The translations under genes were made by a program, and so were the position numbers. A stretch of 64,000 nt of DNA, from the NCBI RefSeq assembly GCF_035222375.1, contig NC_085889.1, positions 3,224,001 through 3,288,000 on the forward strand, read 5' to 3'. Numbering within the stretch: the first letter of the stretch is position 1; each line of letters opens with the position of its first letter. This DNA is from Podospora pseudocomata. Taxonomy: Eukaryota; Ascomycota; Sordariomycetes; Sordariales; Podosporaceae. Shown in pieces: positions 23,450-36,900 of this stretch. The notes under the pieces were generated by a model. That model was not told the DNA's origin, made no database searches, and was given only the letters and a program-made list of their open reading frames with translations.

Positions 23450-26110
23450 TCTTTCAGCTTTTCGGTGACAGGAAACTCGGGAAGTTCTCTAATGAGATTC
23501 AACAGCGATGAATCAATGTGTTGGGTTCCTCATGTTGGTCGACCGGATGGCGGAGGTAGGGGGGTCCATTGGGGAATTTGGCCACGAGGTCAAAGGCTTG
23601 TTGGTAATATCTTGTAATGACTTGCTTTAAGACATACAAAAGCCTCATTGCTGGACTTCGCTTTGTACCTACCTCGGGGTGTAAACACAGCCGGATTGGG
23701 CTGTCACTGAACCGGGCAGCGGTGGTGGAGGATTGTCTAATGCTGTTGGCCTTATGACAGTATCCGATTCTCGCAAAGAGCACATGTCGGATGCAACGGG
23801 GGAGTAGCATGGCGGCATGCATCAGATTAGTGTATCGCGGCATACCGGTGTCGCATCGTTGCTAGGACGTCAGCGTGTCGTAACAGCTCATGTCCCCATG
23901 TTTTTGATGCATGCAGTTGGGAGTTAGTGTTCCCTCTGATTGGTACCACATCTCATTGGTTCGTTTCGAAGTTGTTCGCGATGATGTTACACAGTAATTA
24001 TGCACTTTGTGCGACTGTCTCGAACACAAATTGGTAGGCATATCAAATCCATGCAAATCTAGCAAATAAAGGTGTATACGAACATGATTTGCGAAATGTT
24101 CCACGCTGGCGTCCGAGACATTTCCGATTGATTATTGTCGTTTCACGTAGATATTCTCCAATAACATCAAGACCGGTGAACACCGACTCCAATGCCGGTA
24201 GACGTTGCAATGCCGGCGAAAAGTGGGGCAATTGCCGTCACTGTCCGTTCCGATCGGCATCTGTGAGGTCACAGGTGGCTCCCTGTCAAATGTCCAACTT
24301 TGCTTCGGAGCGCCTGCCACATTCTCTTGAAGCCTAAATTGGTGACCATTGTTCCATTCCATCCGCTATTTTTTGTCACAATGGCTGCCAAGTTTGCTTG
24401 GAAACAACACGTCCAGGCCCCTCGGGAACCTGACAGTGAGCGTGCATAGTATACGACACGGAGCAGTGCAGCGGCTGTAACCATCGCGAAGGGCAGAATT
24501 TAATGGGCTGTAACAGGCAGGCAGGCTGTCATTGATCCCGTTCATCTGCCTTGGCCAAACACTGGTGACCGAGTCGTGTGGTAAGGGTTAGGTAAATAAA
24601 CGTAATAAGCTAAGCAGTCTGCGAGGCAAAATACCTTAGCTCACAGCGGTCACCGGTCCAATGGAAACGGTGCGTTTCTCACAGTCCTCGTCTCCATCTC
24701 CATCTTCCCCTAAACTGAACTTACCTCGGGAAGAATCCAATTGGGATGAATCGAATTGGGATCACTTTGCGCAGCCATCAACTTCTGCAAAAATGTTGGC
24801 GGAATTGGGCCCTCCGGACGACACGCGCAAACATCGCCCGCGAGACTCAGCCACGACCGAGTGACAAAGAGTCGTTCATCAGCAGAACAAAAACCTTTTG
24901 TTGCAAAGACGTGGCAAGCAGCCACAAGCGTTCGGTTCTTTGAGGCGACAAGTGCGATTCATGACGGCAAGTAAAACATCCAGAGCTCAGCATGGCAGGG
25001 GCACCAGATCTCTGGCCATCGGCATGTTCCGAAGAGGTCAAGTCGATGACGATCCACCTGCAGAGCGGAGATGCATGCTTGTTTCAACGTCTTCGATTGG
25101 CTGCCCCACACTCAGGCGCTCGAGCCCAATCCCATCGTTTGATTTTTTGCGAGGCCTCCCCCTCTTCTAAATTCGGGTACCGTTTTGTTTCGGGGCCACG
25201 AGATCGGGTCTTCATCGTCTAGTCATTTTGGTTGGCGGCGCTGTCTGTCAATTCCCCAGCTTTGTATGGAAATGGCCAGACATGAGGTGCAGGTCGTGCC
25301 CCCCGCGAAATAAAAGATAAACGGTTGGGCGTCAACTGCCAAATATACCGCTCAGATGACCGCGCGGAGCAGCAGATAGTTCCAGGTTTCGAATAAACTT
25401 GAGTGCCAATTCGGCCACGTCGGTCTAGAACAGCTGTCCTGCATCGTGCCAAGTTCCTGGGCCACATTGCTTGGCTCCGTCTTGGACACTGTGCAGCTCT
25501 GGGCCTCTCAGCGTCATTGGTGGACCGTCAGCGCTTCCGCCACACCGCCGCAACGAATGGACGGCAGAGCTCACCGTTGCTCATCCCAGTGCTGAACACT
25601 GTGGGGCCGTTGCCTGGGTCCATTGCTTGTCGAGCTTGTCTGTCCCTGCCAAGGGACGGGAATTGGGGCAGGGCAGTTCATCGCAAGACAAGGGCCCAGC
25701 AACAACTGATCTCTTGAACAAGCCGGAGGGCGGCAGCTGCTGCTCCCTCTGGACTGGGGAGAGTGTGCCTTGTTTTTTTTTGTTGTTCCCTTCCACAATC
25801 TGCCCACCCGGCAAAATCCACATGCCATCATCGTGCGAGCCCCGAGCATTGTGACGGGACGTGGCTGCCTCTCTTCTTCTTTCTCTCCGATTGTCTTTTT
25901 ATTCCTGCAGCCTCCAGTTTCGTTTCCCCTGGGCAACACGCATTGCGTCATTACTGCAACACGAAGCCCAACTTGGTAATTCTTCGGCCTACAACACATC
26001 GCGGGGCCCAGATCACCCACCCACCTTCACCACCCTCTCCCTTCATTGATTGTGTTTGCCCAATTGACGAGCAACCACGCCATATCATTTATCTCAACAC
26101 GTCAGCAACA
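23450..26110. other. Intergenic, no supported gene
   Basis: Only short frames without splice-linked partners occur. A 67-codon frame at 24661-24864 starts with ATG but is Ser/Pro-rich and unsupported. The last 250 bases (25860-26110) are C/T-rich with CACCCACC tracts and probably form the promoter and leader of the Ca2+-ATPase gene. Confidence 0.5.
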
Positions 26111-29100
26111 ATGGCGGATCCTGATCCACCAAAACGTGAGGTATGTTATGTGTAGAACATCTTTTTTGCGCGTCGTGATCAAGACCACTGACCGACCCTT
26201 GTGCTTGCAGTCGGCCGGCTTGAGTCCCGCCACCAAGGAACGCGATGCGCCCAGCACCGCGACCACAACAAGCGGCAATGGCGACCACAAAGCTAGCTCA
26301 AAATTCCACCTCGATGTCGAAGACGCCCTGACGCCCGACCCGGGCACCGAGGACATGTTCATTGTCGAGAACAACAAGTTCGCCTACTCCCCCGGACAGC
26401 TCGCCAAGTTCTTCAACCCAAAGAGTCTCAATGCTTTCTTTGCCGTCGGTGGTTTGGCTGGGTTGGAAAAGGGTCTGCAGACAAACCGCGAGAGCGGTTT
26501 GAGTGTCGACGAAACCTCGGTGGGCTCGTCCGTTGCCTTTGAGGAGGTCGCGCCCAAGGGCGTGCCAAAATATGGATCTCATGGCGACACTGAACCCACC
26601 GTCAAAGGCGACAATCCGGCCGCCACTGCCGCTGCTGCCAATGCCACAACTTCAACTCACGATGCCGGTGGCGCCTTTGCAGACCGCAAGCGCATCTTCA
26701 AGGAGAACAGATTGCCAGAGAAGAAGAGCAAATCGCTGCTGCAGCTCGCCTGGATCACCTACAACGACAAGATCTTGATCTTGCTGACGGCCGCCGCCGT
26801 TGTATCGCTTGCGCTTGGTCTGTATCAGACCTTTGGTGTCACTCATGAACCGGAGCCGGTTGCACCGGGCCAGCCCCCTGCTGAGGAGGGCGCCAAGGTC
26901 GAATGGGTCGAGGGTGTGGCCATCATGGTCGCTATCATCATTGTGGTGGTGGTTGGTACGCTGAACGACTGGCAAATGGAACGGCAATTCAACAAGCTCA
27001 ACAAGAAACACAACGATCGCACCGTCAAGGTTATTCGCTCTGGCAAGTCTGCCGAGATCTCCGTCTTTGATATTGTGGTGGGTGATGTCATGCATCTGAG
27101 TCAAGGTGACATGGTGCCGGTCGACGGCATCTTCATCAGTGGGCATGGAGTGAAATGCGACGAGTCTTCGGCTACTGGCGAATCAGATCTCTTGAAAAAG
27201 ATTTCGGGCGAGGAAGTGTACAGGATCCTCGAGGCCATCTCGAGAGGCGAAGAGGCACCACACGACATCGAGAAGCTCGACCCATTCATCATCTCCGGCA
27301 GCAAGGTCAATGAAGGCACTGGCACCTTTTTGGTCACAGCTGTCGGTGTCAATTCTTGCTACGGACGCACCATGATGTCCTTGCACACCGAGACTGAAGA
27401 CACGCCTTTGCAAAAGAAGCTCAACCGCCTGGCAGATGGCATTGCCAAGTTTGGTGGTGGCGCTGCTTTGCTCTTGTTCGTCGTTCTTTTCATCAAGTTT
27501 CTTGCCTCCCTCCCGGGCAGCCAGGATACACCCGACCAAAAGGGCCAGACCTTCCTCCGGCTCTTCATCACTGCTGTGACGGTCGTCGTCGTTGCTGTTC
27601 CCGAGGGTCTGCCACTGGCTGTCACCCTGGCGCTTGCTTTTGCCACCACCAGGATGATGCGCGACAACAACTTGGTGCGCGTCTTGAAGGCTTGTGAGAC
27701 GATGGGCAATGCGACGACAGTATGCTCCGACAAGACCGGTACTCTCACACAAAACAAGATGACAGTGGTAGCGACAACACTCGGCAAAAGCACCAGCTTT
27801 GGCGGGACCGACGCCCCTCTGGATGACGACCCTGGCATCAAGACCGAAAAGTCCGCTGCCAACACGGTTCCCAACGTTCCGATTACCGAATTCACCCAGG
27901 GCTTGAGCAACACGGTTAAGAGGCTTCTTGTGCAGGCGAACGCTGTCAATTCGACTGCTTTTGAGGGCGAATCTGAAGGCGAGAAGACATTTGTTGGGTC
28001 CAAGACGGAAGTTGCGCTGCTTGTCCTCAGTCGCGATCACCTCGGCTCCGCCCCTGTCCAGGAGGAGCGGGCCAATTCCAACGTTGTCCAGGTTGTCCCT
28101 TTCGATTCGGCTGTCAAGTACATGGCAACCGTTGTCAAGCTCCCCGATGGCAGGTTCCGCGCATACGTCAAGGGTGCCTCCGAGATTCTGTTGGGCAAGT
28201 GCTCCAAGGTTATCGCCGATGCCAGTTCCGAGGAGCTTTCCGCCGTGGACATGACGGAAGACGACCGCGAAATGTTCGCCGAGACCATCACTTCATATGC
28301 CGGCCAAACCCTCCGCACAATTGGATCCTCGTACCGCGACTTTGAGTCCTGGCCGCCCCCGGAATTGGCTGGGCAGACGGAGCTCACAGCGGCTGAGTTC
28401 GACAAGGTTCACAAGGACATGACGCTCCTTGCCATCTTTGGCATCAAGGACCCCCTGAGACCCACCGTCAAGAAGGCTATCGAGGACTGCAAGCGTGCTC
28501 ACGTCAAGGTTCGCATGGTCACAGGCGACAATCTGCTCACCGGTCGCGCTATCGCCAAGGAATGCGGTATTTACAACCCCAAGGAGGGCGGTATCGCGAT
28601 GGAGGGCCCCGTTTTCCGTCGCAAGACCCCTGAGGAGTTGAAGGAGCTCGTACCCAAGCTCGAGGTGCTTGCCCGTTCCAGTCCTGAGGACAAGCGTATT
28701 CTGGTCAAGACGTTGAAGGATCTCGGTGAAACGGTTGCTGTCACTGGCGACGGTACCAACGATGCCCCGGCTCTCAAGATGGCTGATATCGGCTTTGCCA
28801 TGGGTATCGCCGGTACTGAAGTAGCCAAGGAGGCTGCCGCTATCATTCTCATGGATGACAACTTTGCTTCCATTGTCAAGGGTATCAGCTGGGGTCGTGC
28901 GGTCAATGACGCCGTCAAGAAGTTCCTGCAGGTATGTATGCTCCTCTGATGTCTCTGTTGTGTGATGATGAACAACGCTGACATGTTCCAAAGTTCCAAC
29001 TCACGGTCAACGTCACCGCCGTGGTCGTCACCTTCGTTACAGCAGTTGCCAGCGACAAGGAGGAATCCGTCCTCAACGCTGTTCAACTTCTTTGGGTCAA

Positions 29101-29950
29101 CCTCATCATGGACACGTTTGCCGCCCTTGCCCTTGCCACTGATCCTCCCACCGATTCAATTCTCAACCGCGCTCCCGACAAGAAGACGGCCCCGCTGATC
29201 AACACTCGGATGGGTAAGATGATTATCGGTCAAGCCATCTGCCAGCTCGCCATTACGCTCGTCCTGCATTTCGCCGGTCCCACGTTGATGGGCTACGATA
29301 TGACCAACCTCGATCAGCAAGAGCACATGAAGACCCTCGTGTTCAACACGTTTGTCTGGCTCCAGATCTTCAACCAGCTCAACAGTCGCCGTCTTGATAA
29401 CCACCTCAACATTTTTGAAGGCATTACTCGCAACCGGTTTTACATCGTTATCAATCTGATCATGATCGGTGGCCAGGTCCTCATCATCTTCGTGGGCGGT
29501 GCCGCCTTTGGAATCCGCCCTCTCACCGGAAAGGAGTGGGGCATGTCTATTGGACTGGGTGCCATCTCCGTCCCCTGGGGTATGCTGATTCGAAAGTTCC
29601 CTGATGCGTGGGCCGCCGCCTTGACTCCTCACATCAAGTTCCCCAAGCTCCGTCTCCGCAAGAGCAAGAAGAAGGATGACTTGGAGAAGACGTCGGAGGA
29701 TGCTGAAGCGCAGAAATCAAAGGATCTCACGACGGATAGCGAGAGCGAACGTTTTGGCCCGCCATTGAGGACGCTGACTAGTATTCGCGGCAAGCGGGCC
29801 TCGACACATATTCGCCGGGGTTTCAGAGAGTACATGCACGACAAGAAGACGCAAGTCAAGGACAAGGTTGCCGGAGGGAGCACCACCAATGTTGCTCCCG
29901 AGGGGGCTGCGCCAGTGAATGGCACAGGAGGGGTTGCTAAGAAGGCCTAG
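26111..29950 (+). CDS. pmc1: PMC1-type Ca2+-transporting P-type ATPase (class IIB)
   Basis: Predicted 1235-residue calcium pump. Exons: 26111-26140 (ten codons, MADPDPPKRE), 26211-28931 and 28994-29950; introns are 70 and 62 nt and both are in phase 0. Motifs in order: TGES of the actuator domain (about residue 331); PEGLPLAVTLALA of helix M4 with the Ca-binding PEG; DKTGTLTQNKM with the phosphorylated Asp about residue 517; KGASEILL and MVTGDN of the nucleotide domain; GDGTNDAPAL at about 856-863. M5/M6 carry NLIMDTFAALALATDPP. Ten membrane segments are expected. The N-terminal extension of about 150 residues and the basic C-terminus (KLRLRKSKKK) fit fungal vacuolar/plasma-membrane pumps such as yeast Pmc1 and Neurospora NCA-2/NCA-3. 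The role is removal of cytosolic Ca2+ into the vacuole or out of the cell. All catalytic residues are present. Confidence 0.96.
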
Positions 29951-32543
29951 GTGGACTACAAGTTTGGGGATGCCTCCTGAGCCAGGGGGGGTTTCGATAA
30001 TGGCGGGGTTTTTATGTTGCGTGCGAAGAAAGGATACGGACTCGGGATGAAATTTTGTTTTTGGTTGACATGGGCTTAGCAGGTTTTGTTGTTTGGAACA
30101 CATACATACGGATACCCCTGGTTTTTTTCCCGTGCTTTGCGGTGTGGGTTGTCGGATGAAAGAGAGATGAATCTGGCCGCTGCTGTTTTATAGGTACTTG
30201 ATGGTAGTACGGTTTCTTTTAATGATGTCGCTTTCGACGCTTCTTTTCTTGTGTAGCGCCAGCGGATTGGTATCTTTGTGGTGGGTGGGATGAGATGGGA
30301 TGGGAGGGGATGGGGATATGAATATAATGAGTGAAAAGTTTTACTTGGTGATGTGATGGTGGGTAATGAGGTGCCATGTCGGTGACGAAATTACTTATGA
30401 CAATCCAAAGGTGACTCAAATAGCTTCTACATTCAACGGCCCCAAAAAAACCACCTGTTTCTGGATTTAAAATCCAGAAAATTCACAGGATAAGGAAGAA
30501 GCCCGTCAAAGTTTCTACACAAACTTTTGTTGTTTTCCTGGTTATTAAGAGGTTTGATGGTGTGGTTGGGAGTGGTTATTGCGGAAGGTTAGAAGTGCTA
30601 TTGCACAAGTAATTTTGTCGCCCAGGTAGATGCTTTGTTCCGTCTGATGGGTTTATTCTTCCTTGCTGGGATGATGTTCAAGGCGCTGGGTGAGAGAGAT
30701 CGGAATAATTCGAAAGGCTCTCGTGAACGCTACTGAACTTGGCATCTTTTGTTGCTGGGATAACAACATCCCGCATACCAACACTCTAACCGCTTCTGTA
30801 CTGTTGACCTCGGTCCTATCTGGCGGTAGGATCGTACTTGATGCCACCCGCGCATGTTTTCTTCCCGCAGTCGACCGCCCTGTAGGCTGTGACCTCTTTT
30901 TTGGACCCGTCCAGGTTGGTTACGGCTGTGGTGAACTTTCCGGTGGAGCACCTGTCACGGTCAGTACTCAACACAAGTGGGTGTGGGGTGGTGGTAGTAG
31001 TTACATGGTGACTTTTGGATACTGTTATTACTCTGGTTGGGAATGTGTTGAAGGAGGTTTGGAAGCTGATTGGAGATACGAAGGAGAGAATGAGTTTGGG
31101 TTTTGGGAGAAATGTCTTGCTTTCTATAATTGATGGTATACGCCTGCTCGAACGTCATTAGGGTGCTGGGTTGTCTTTTTGTCTGAGGCTTTGATAAGGC
31201 GTTGATGCCCGCCCCGGGCGAGGCGAGCGGCGCTTGCTGTTTGGGGAAAGGGGGATGACCATCATGTTGTTGGTGATACGGAAGCCGGGCACGGAGAAGG
31301 TGCACTTTGTAATTCATTGGGTGAGATTGTCCTGGTGGCTGGAGCATTGAGGCTTCTGCGGTTCAGAAGAAAGAGGGAAACTTTGAGTAGAAGGATGATC
31401 GAACCGGAAATCTCGAGACCATTGTCGGATCCACTTCTTAGGCGTAGCATAGTCTGTACAGGTGAGCCCCTTACCACTTGACCAAGCAGCCGTTGGGTGG
31501 TTTCGATGTCTGCTCCTGCCGATACTCGGCCCTTGTGCGTTGCTCGTGCTTGTTGCTCTGGGAGGTGGGAGGGCAGCTCATGGTACAGCAGACGAACGCG
31601 ATGTGAACTATGGACGTTGAGGCACATGACAGCTGCCGACGAACGGAACTACGTGGGGTTTAATTTTGCGTTCTCCTTAGAGAGCTAGAAGTCTCAAGAC
31701 ATTCCGCAGAGTTGCAATTCTTACCTTCTCAGTCTTGAAGGCAGCACGATCGGCAGACAAGTCGGCAACCCCTCGGCAGGTTAGCTAGGCAGATCTTTCC
31801 CCCTCCCACATGAGGAAACTCGCAAGTCCTGCCATCTAGAATCCAGAACCCCACACTACGACCCAACAACAGACGCCCCGTTCCGATACCAAGAACGGCT
31901 AATGTAACGCCAGTATGACAAGGCTGATTGCCGAGACTCTTTTTTTTCACGACAGAGACGTCTGCGTTAGATGCCGAGGAGAACATGTGGTTGGGATGCT
32001 GTGTAACAAGCCACATGTAGGCTTCATTGGAGGGCGCAGGGTCTGGTAGCTCAAAAGGAGGAGATGAGTAAGCGTCTACCACACCACCCAGGTGAGGGGC
32101 TATTTAACTGTTGATGGGAAATGTGTTCGGGGCATTGAGGCCCGAATCGGATAGATTTCCTGAGGGGGAGAGAGTTTGGCACGGGGAGAGGGAGGTCTGA
32201 TAGGTCGAGCCGCGTGGGAAGGCATGTGGTGAAGGGGTTCAGTCAGGTCAGATTTTCTGTGTGGATGGAGGAGATGGGGTGAGCTGTGAGATACTACCCA
32301 TTAGTTTTGTGGCGGACCAACAGACGGGACTATCGCTTTGTGCATGATGGCTTTTGGTTGATGTTGGTAGTAGCTACTACGTGTGACTCCAACCTCCATG
32401 TCAGATACTAACTAGCCACCCGTGCATGGACATAAATTGGTCTTTTCCATCCATCCCCTCTCTTAGCCGCCCCTCTTGTTTGCTTCCCACTTCCTTTCTT
32501 CACATCCCCTCCGCAGCAAAAGACGCCCCACCCGGTGACCATC
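29951..32543. other. Intergenic with one possible short minus-strand gene
   Basis: The 3' region of the ATPase gene extends from 29951. A possible short cysteine-containing exon on the minus strand is listed separately (30816-30950). A tRNA-like D-arm near 31470-31495 does not fold into a tRNA. The final 130 bases before 32544 are C/T rich and likely promoter or leader. Confidence 0.45.
30816..31006 (-). CDS. Possible small cysteine-containing protein (uncertain)
   Basis: On the minus strand, 30950 down to a stop at 30816 reads CSTGKFTTAVTNLDGSKK followed by TAYRAVDCGKKTC and a Tyr-Asp-Pro end. This is a compact, protein-like 44-residue segment with three cysteines. A 54-nt GTAACT...GACAG intron with a CTGAC branch site (30951-31004) would put an ATG split across the junction (31005-31006 plus 30950). 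That gives a 45-residue product without a signal peptide. More likely an upstream exon with the start is missing from this reading. It resembles the mature part of a small secreted protein, but this is inference only. Confidence 0.25.
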
Positions 32544-33924
32544 ATGAACCACCTCCTATCCCTCTCCCTCCTGGGAGTAGCAGCCCTCTCCAACCCCCTC
32601 CCCCAACCCGGACCAAACCCCAACGACCCCAACGACCCCTTCCCCCCCCTACCCCCCGACCTCACCTTCGACGACATCGCCGAGTTCCCCACCTTCAATG
32701 GCACAGGCGCAACAATGCTCCGCTTCGGCTGCCACCAGCTCGTAATCGACCGCATCGACCCCCTCGTCAACCCCCGCGCCGTCCCCTCCCCCCACCAGCA
32801 CCAAATCGTCGGCGGCGACGCCTTCGACGCGTACATGCCCCTCAAGGACATCGCCAAACGCTCCTCCTGCACCGGCTGCTCGTACAGCGACGACTTTAGC
32901 AACTACTGGACTTCCAACTTGTACTTCAGAGCACGGAATGGTAGTTACAAACGAGTCAAACAGATTCCGAATAACCTGCAGTTTAATGATACCTTTGCCA
33001 CGCAGACGGAGGGGGGGTTGACGGCATATTATGTCAGTCCTGGGCAGGGGGAGCAGGGTGTGAAGGCTTTCAAGCCGGGGTTTAGGATGTTTTTTGGGGA
33101 TGCGGCGTTGAGGGCGAGGCCGACGACGGGGTTCAATTTGAGCAGGCAGACTTGTTTCAGGTGTTATACTGGGCCGGGGTTTGAGGGGGATAATCTGCCT
33201 CCGTGTCAGGATCCGGCGGTGGATAGTTGGGGGTTGCCGCAGAGGAAGTGTTTTGGGATTAGGTGAGTGGTGTTGTTTTGGTGAGATGGAAGAGAAAAGT
33301 TTGCTGATGATTGTTGCTGGGACTAGGAGCAATATCCTGTTTCCGACGTGAGTCCTCTTTCCACGCCCTTTGATACTCTTGCCGGCTTCGGCGTCGGCGA
33401 CTAACAAGACCAAAGCTGCTGGGACGGCGTCACACTCGACACCCCCGACCACAAATCCCACGTCGCCTACCCCCTCGAGGGACCCCAACCATTCAGCGCC
33501 TTCCGCACCGCCGAAGCCTGTCCTCCTTCTCACCCGGTCAAGATCCCTCAGGTCATGTTGGAGATCGTCTGGGACACCACCCCCTTCAACGACCCTGAGC
33601 TCTGGCCTGCCGACGGCTCTCAGCCGTTTGTCTTGTCGACTGGTGACCGCTCGGGCTACAGCCAACACGCGGATTACGTCTTTGGGTGGAAGGGACAGGA
33701 GCTGCAAAAGGCCATGAATGCCGGCTGTGCGGCAGCGAATTGTCCCGGGATCAAGGTGCAGAGTTTGAAGAAGGCCAACAAGTGCAAGGTGAAGCCGTTG
33801 GTGAAGGAGAAGTCCGAGGGGTGTAAGTTTTGTTTCTTAGACACTGTGTGTGACGTGACGTGGGAGCTGACAAGACTGGACGATAGGGTTGAGTGCGTTG
33901 CCTGGTGGGATTCAGGCTCAGTGA
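32544..33924 (+). CDS. Secreted DUF1996-family protein
   Basis: Predicted 394-residue secreted protein. Exons: 32544-33262, 33327-33347 (21 nt), 33416-33822 and 33887-33924. The N-terminus MNHLLSLSLLGVAALSNPLP is a signal peptide; a Pro/Asn/Asp-rich linker follows. The DUF1996 core is recognised by RFGCHQLVIDRIDPLVNP, HQHQIVGGDAF, FRMFFGDAALR, CWDGVTLDTPDHKSHVAYP and GDRSGYSQHADYVFGW. The last intron join restores GWLSALPGG, the usual DUF1996 end, which supports the tiny 21-nt and 38-nt exons. The usual C-terminal WSC modules are absent. Conserved cysteines suggest a disulphide-stabilised extracellular or cell-wall protein; the biochemical role of the family is not known to me. The first exon is extremely C-rich in third positions, then turns G-rich after about 33000. 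Confidence 0.9.
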
Positions 33925-36900
33925 GATGTAGTGGCCATCTGAGTTTATGTGACCGGGCAGAAGAAAGCTCACCCATAGTTTCAAGACTTTGCATCACCCA
34001 TTGGTGGCTGGATTGCGTGGATGTGAAGATTGTGTGAATGACTGGAGCAATGCTCCCCAGTCCCAATCTTCCTCGGCCAGAGGAGGTACCAATGGAGCGG
34101 TCCCTTGCCTGGACCGAGCGCTACCTCGATTGCAAACCGCCCCACACACACTAACATATAGACAACCATTCTACCTCCGAACGCCCACAGCTCAAGGTTA
34201 CATGCCAGGATTCAACCCGCATCCGATAGCTATGCCAGGCCAGGGCTCCAAGAGCCAAACACACTCAGCTGAGGAACATTCGGGTGAGTTAAAGCCCATC
34301 ACTTCCCAACTCGAGGAACCTCCTTCGCTACACACACCCATTTCAAAGCCACCACGTGCATTTGCCGTGCCCTTACTCCAGACCAACCAGACTCTGCCAG
34401 CCTCGTTCTCAAGAAACTCACGGATGCAGGGCCAAGATGGATCGTGAAAGGCCAGAACGAATAGCGGAGTTCACCACGTAGCTATAAGCCAATTGTTACT
34501 TGTCTGACGAGGGGGCACGTAGACATATATAACTCGCCCCCGTCTTGGCACTGTGAAGTCATCATGACACCCAGAATTTGATGCCTGGGCGATGGATAGG
34601 ATCTCGGTTAAGCTTCGGGATCGATCCACTTGATTGGTATCCAAGTACCTGACCAAACCCCAAGGGGACTTGTTAAGATTTCCACTCGTTTTGAGATGGT
34701 GGAATGGAAGGATCATTTCCTCCGGTGTCCGAAAGCACGCGGGGGAATCATCGTCCCATGTGGTTCCTGGATTTGATCAGTGTTTCACTTCATCGATGTT
34801 TCCACTTTTCTTGCTTTGCCCTTGAACCCTGAAGTGCGCTATCCGAATCGCTCATGTTGAACACCGCGGGAAAGGAAGGATGGGAATTCATGGAAAGCTG
34901 GTTTGTTGCATCAATCCTCCTGACTTTTGATGAGGGGGGGTGGTGGAGGGGGGGAAATACGACGGCGAGTCGGCAATTGGCTCTCCTCACCGCTTCCCTC
35001 TTTTCGGATATCTTCCTTCCCGTCAGGCCTCATCACTGCTACCTTGTGCGTGCGGATACGGTGTTGCGAGCGAGCGAGCGAGCAAAGAATCCCCCTCCCT
35101 CGGTGGACTACAAGGCACCTATCACGGATATCTTTATGGCAGCTGGAGGGGGTGTTTTGTCAGAGGCCAGCTGATGTGCTGCAAAGGAGGGTCTTGGGTG
35201 TCATTCTCGGCTGCGCGGCTGGTGCTGGGGCCAGGCTTGCTGCCCTGGGCTGGCTGGCCACACACACGGCTTCCCGTCGTTGCATCACACACGCCCTGCT
35301 TCCACCACTGCACTGCGAGGCCCCCCTCCGAGACGCAAGCAACACTTGCACTGCAGGGCGGGCATAGCCGCTCTCGTGTCGATGTATCTTTACATACTTC
35401 GTACGGAGTATGCACCGGCGTTTATCCGGCTGATCAACTGCCCTTCTTATCCTTCGAGACTTATGCCCTGTTTTCGCTTCCGCGACTTTCTTCTTCCATG
35501 TCAATCGCTCGTTGGTCGCGGCTGCTCAAGCCAACTACCCGATGGATGCAATGTCATGCATTTATTACACTACACCTGTCAGCGGTGATGGTGTGTGTGA
35601 TGAAAGCATCCGGTACAGTGTCGAGAGTGTTGAAAAGCGCAATGCGGGTGGAGGCAACCGAGATGTAACTAATAAACGGAGTGAGCCGACAATGACGACG
35701 CCGCAGCTGCGGGCTCCGCACTGGCGTTTGGTGCGCGGCACCCACCCGGCCGCCCGGTTTTGGGGGGGAGAGGAAGGGGGACAGGCAGGTAAAGAAACCC
35801 CACCCAAAGCTTATTAACACCACTAAGTTAATTTGCTTGGGGCTAGCCAGGTACACTGCAACTACCTTAGTCAGGGGAAGGAAAGTGGAAGAACAAGTGC
35901 TTTTGTTTTGCGCGCAAAAAATAGAAAATAAGCAACACAAAAGTGAAAATATACACTCTACATACGTGGGGGTAGCGTCGTGGCCAAGAAGAGAACAACA
36001 CAGTGCGAAACAAACACAAACACTCCCCCTGGTGGTGCGCGCAACAATGCCCTGGGAGGGATTTGGGTGATTGAGTAATCCAAGCCTGTGTGTGATCTGC
36101 TAGTCGCCGCCGGCAGCCCACGCCGGGCCAATCCCTACTACTGCCGGGTCGGGATTCTTCGAGCCCAGGGGGGCGGGGGACTGGCCGCCGGGGATCCGGA
36201 ACCTCTCTGAAGAGGTCACGGATCGCCCGGACCGGTGTATGCGCTGCGAATTACCTCGAAACACACATTTTCTTATTTTCCTCTCACTCACCCACTTGTC
36301 ACCACCAGCCCTCCATCCCTCCTCCTTCGCATACACTACCACTACACCATTCAGACTATCCAACGGCGAACAGCCATCTTGGCCGATGCCCTGATTGATC
36401 AGGTACGTTACCTCGGAACAGCCTAGTGTGCGAGTCTAGCGCGCGTAATCCCGCGGAGCAACTGGGACCATTCTGGGCTGCAGCAGTGCAGCAGAGCTCA
36501 CCCGCCCCCCTGAGGTGTGCTGGCCGCTGCCGCTGCCGCTGCCTGTGTGTGCTGAGGGCACCACCCCAACGGCAACCGGGATGGCTCCGCGGTCCAATGG
36601 CGGAGGACGGGACCTGGAGGTGTCGGCTCGTTCGGTGAGGAGTCCGCCCTTTTTTCTTTTCTTCGATTCCCAACTCCCAGCGGTTGTCGGTGGAGGGGTG
36701 GCTTGGGGCCAGACCAGAACAAGGCACGAGCCGACCACTGAGAACTGACAATCACATCTCAGATTTCTTCCTCCAGAGGGGCAGCACCAACAGCGATGAA
36801 TGACCTGCACAGTCCCCACCATTGGTTGGTTGTGTTAGCCAGCTGGGGTTCCACTCTGATGCCACTGTTCCTGGGACTCCCCCCGGCGTATGCAGGGCTA

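Noticed and set aside
22773-23468. Continuation of the upstream coiled-coil frame as the true C-terminus
   Set aside because: The alternative frame gives a helical continuation and a normal Ser/Pro linker; this one gives an Arg/Ser/Leu-rich composition typical of out-of-frame reading. Not fully excluded.
27183-28040. 285-codon frame antisense to the Ca2+-ATPase
   Set aside because: It lies wholly inside a strongly conserved coding exon on the other strand.
31390-31497. tRNA-like sequence on the minus strand (TTGGTCAAGTGGTAAGG and GGTTCGATC)
   Set aside because: The acceptor ends do not pair, position 61 of the T arm does not fit and no anticodon stem forms. At most a tRNA-derived remnant.
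31729-32082. 117-codon minus-strand frame
   Set aside because: It starts with GTG, has no suitable ATG at the 5' end, and shows no domain or splice partner.
32649-33707. 352-codon frame antisense to the DUF1996 gene
   Set aside because: It arises from biased third positions of the sense gene and crosses three of its introns.
34940-35668. 243-codon plus-strand frame in the gene-poor region
   Set aside because: GC-driven, Cys/Ser/Leu/Arg-rich without domains, and two other frames are open over the same bases.
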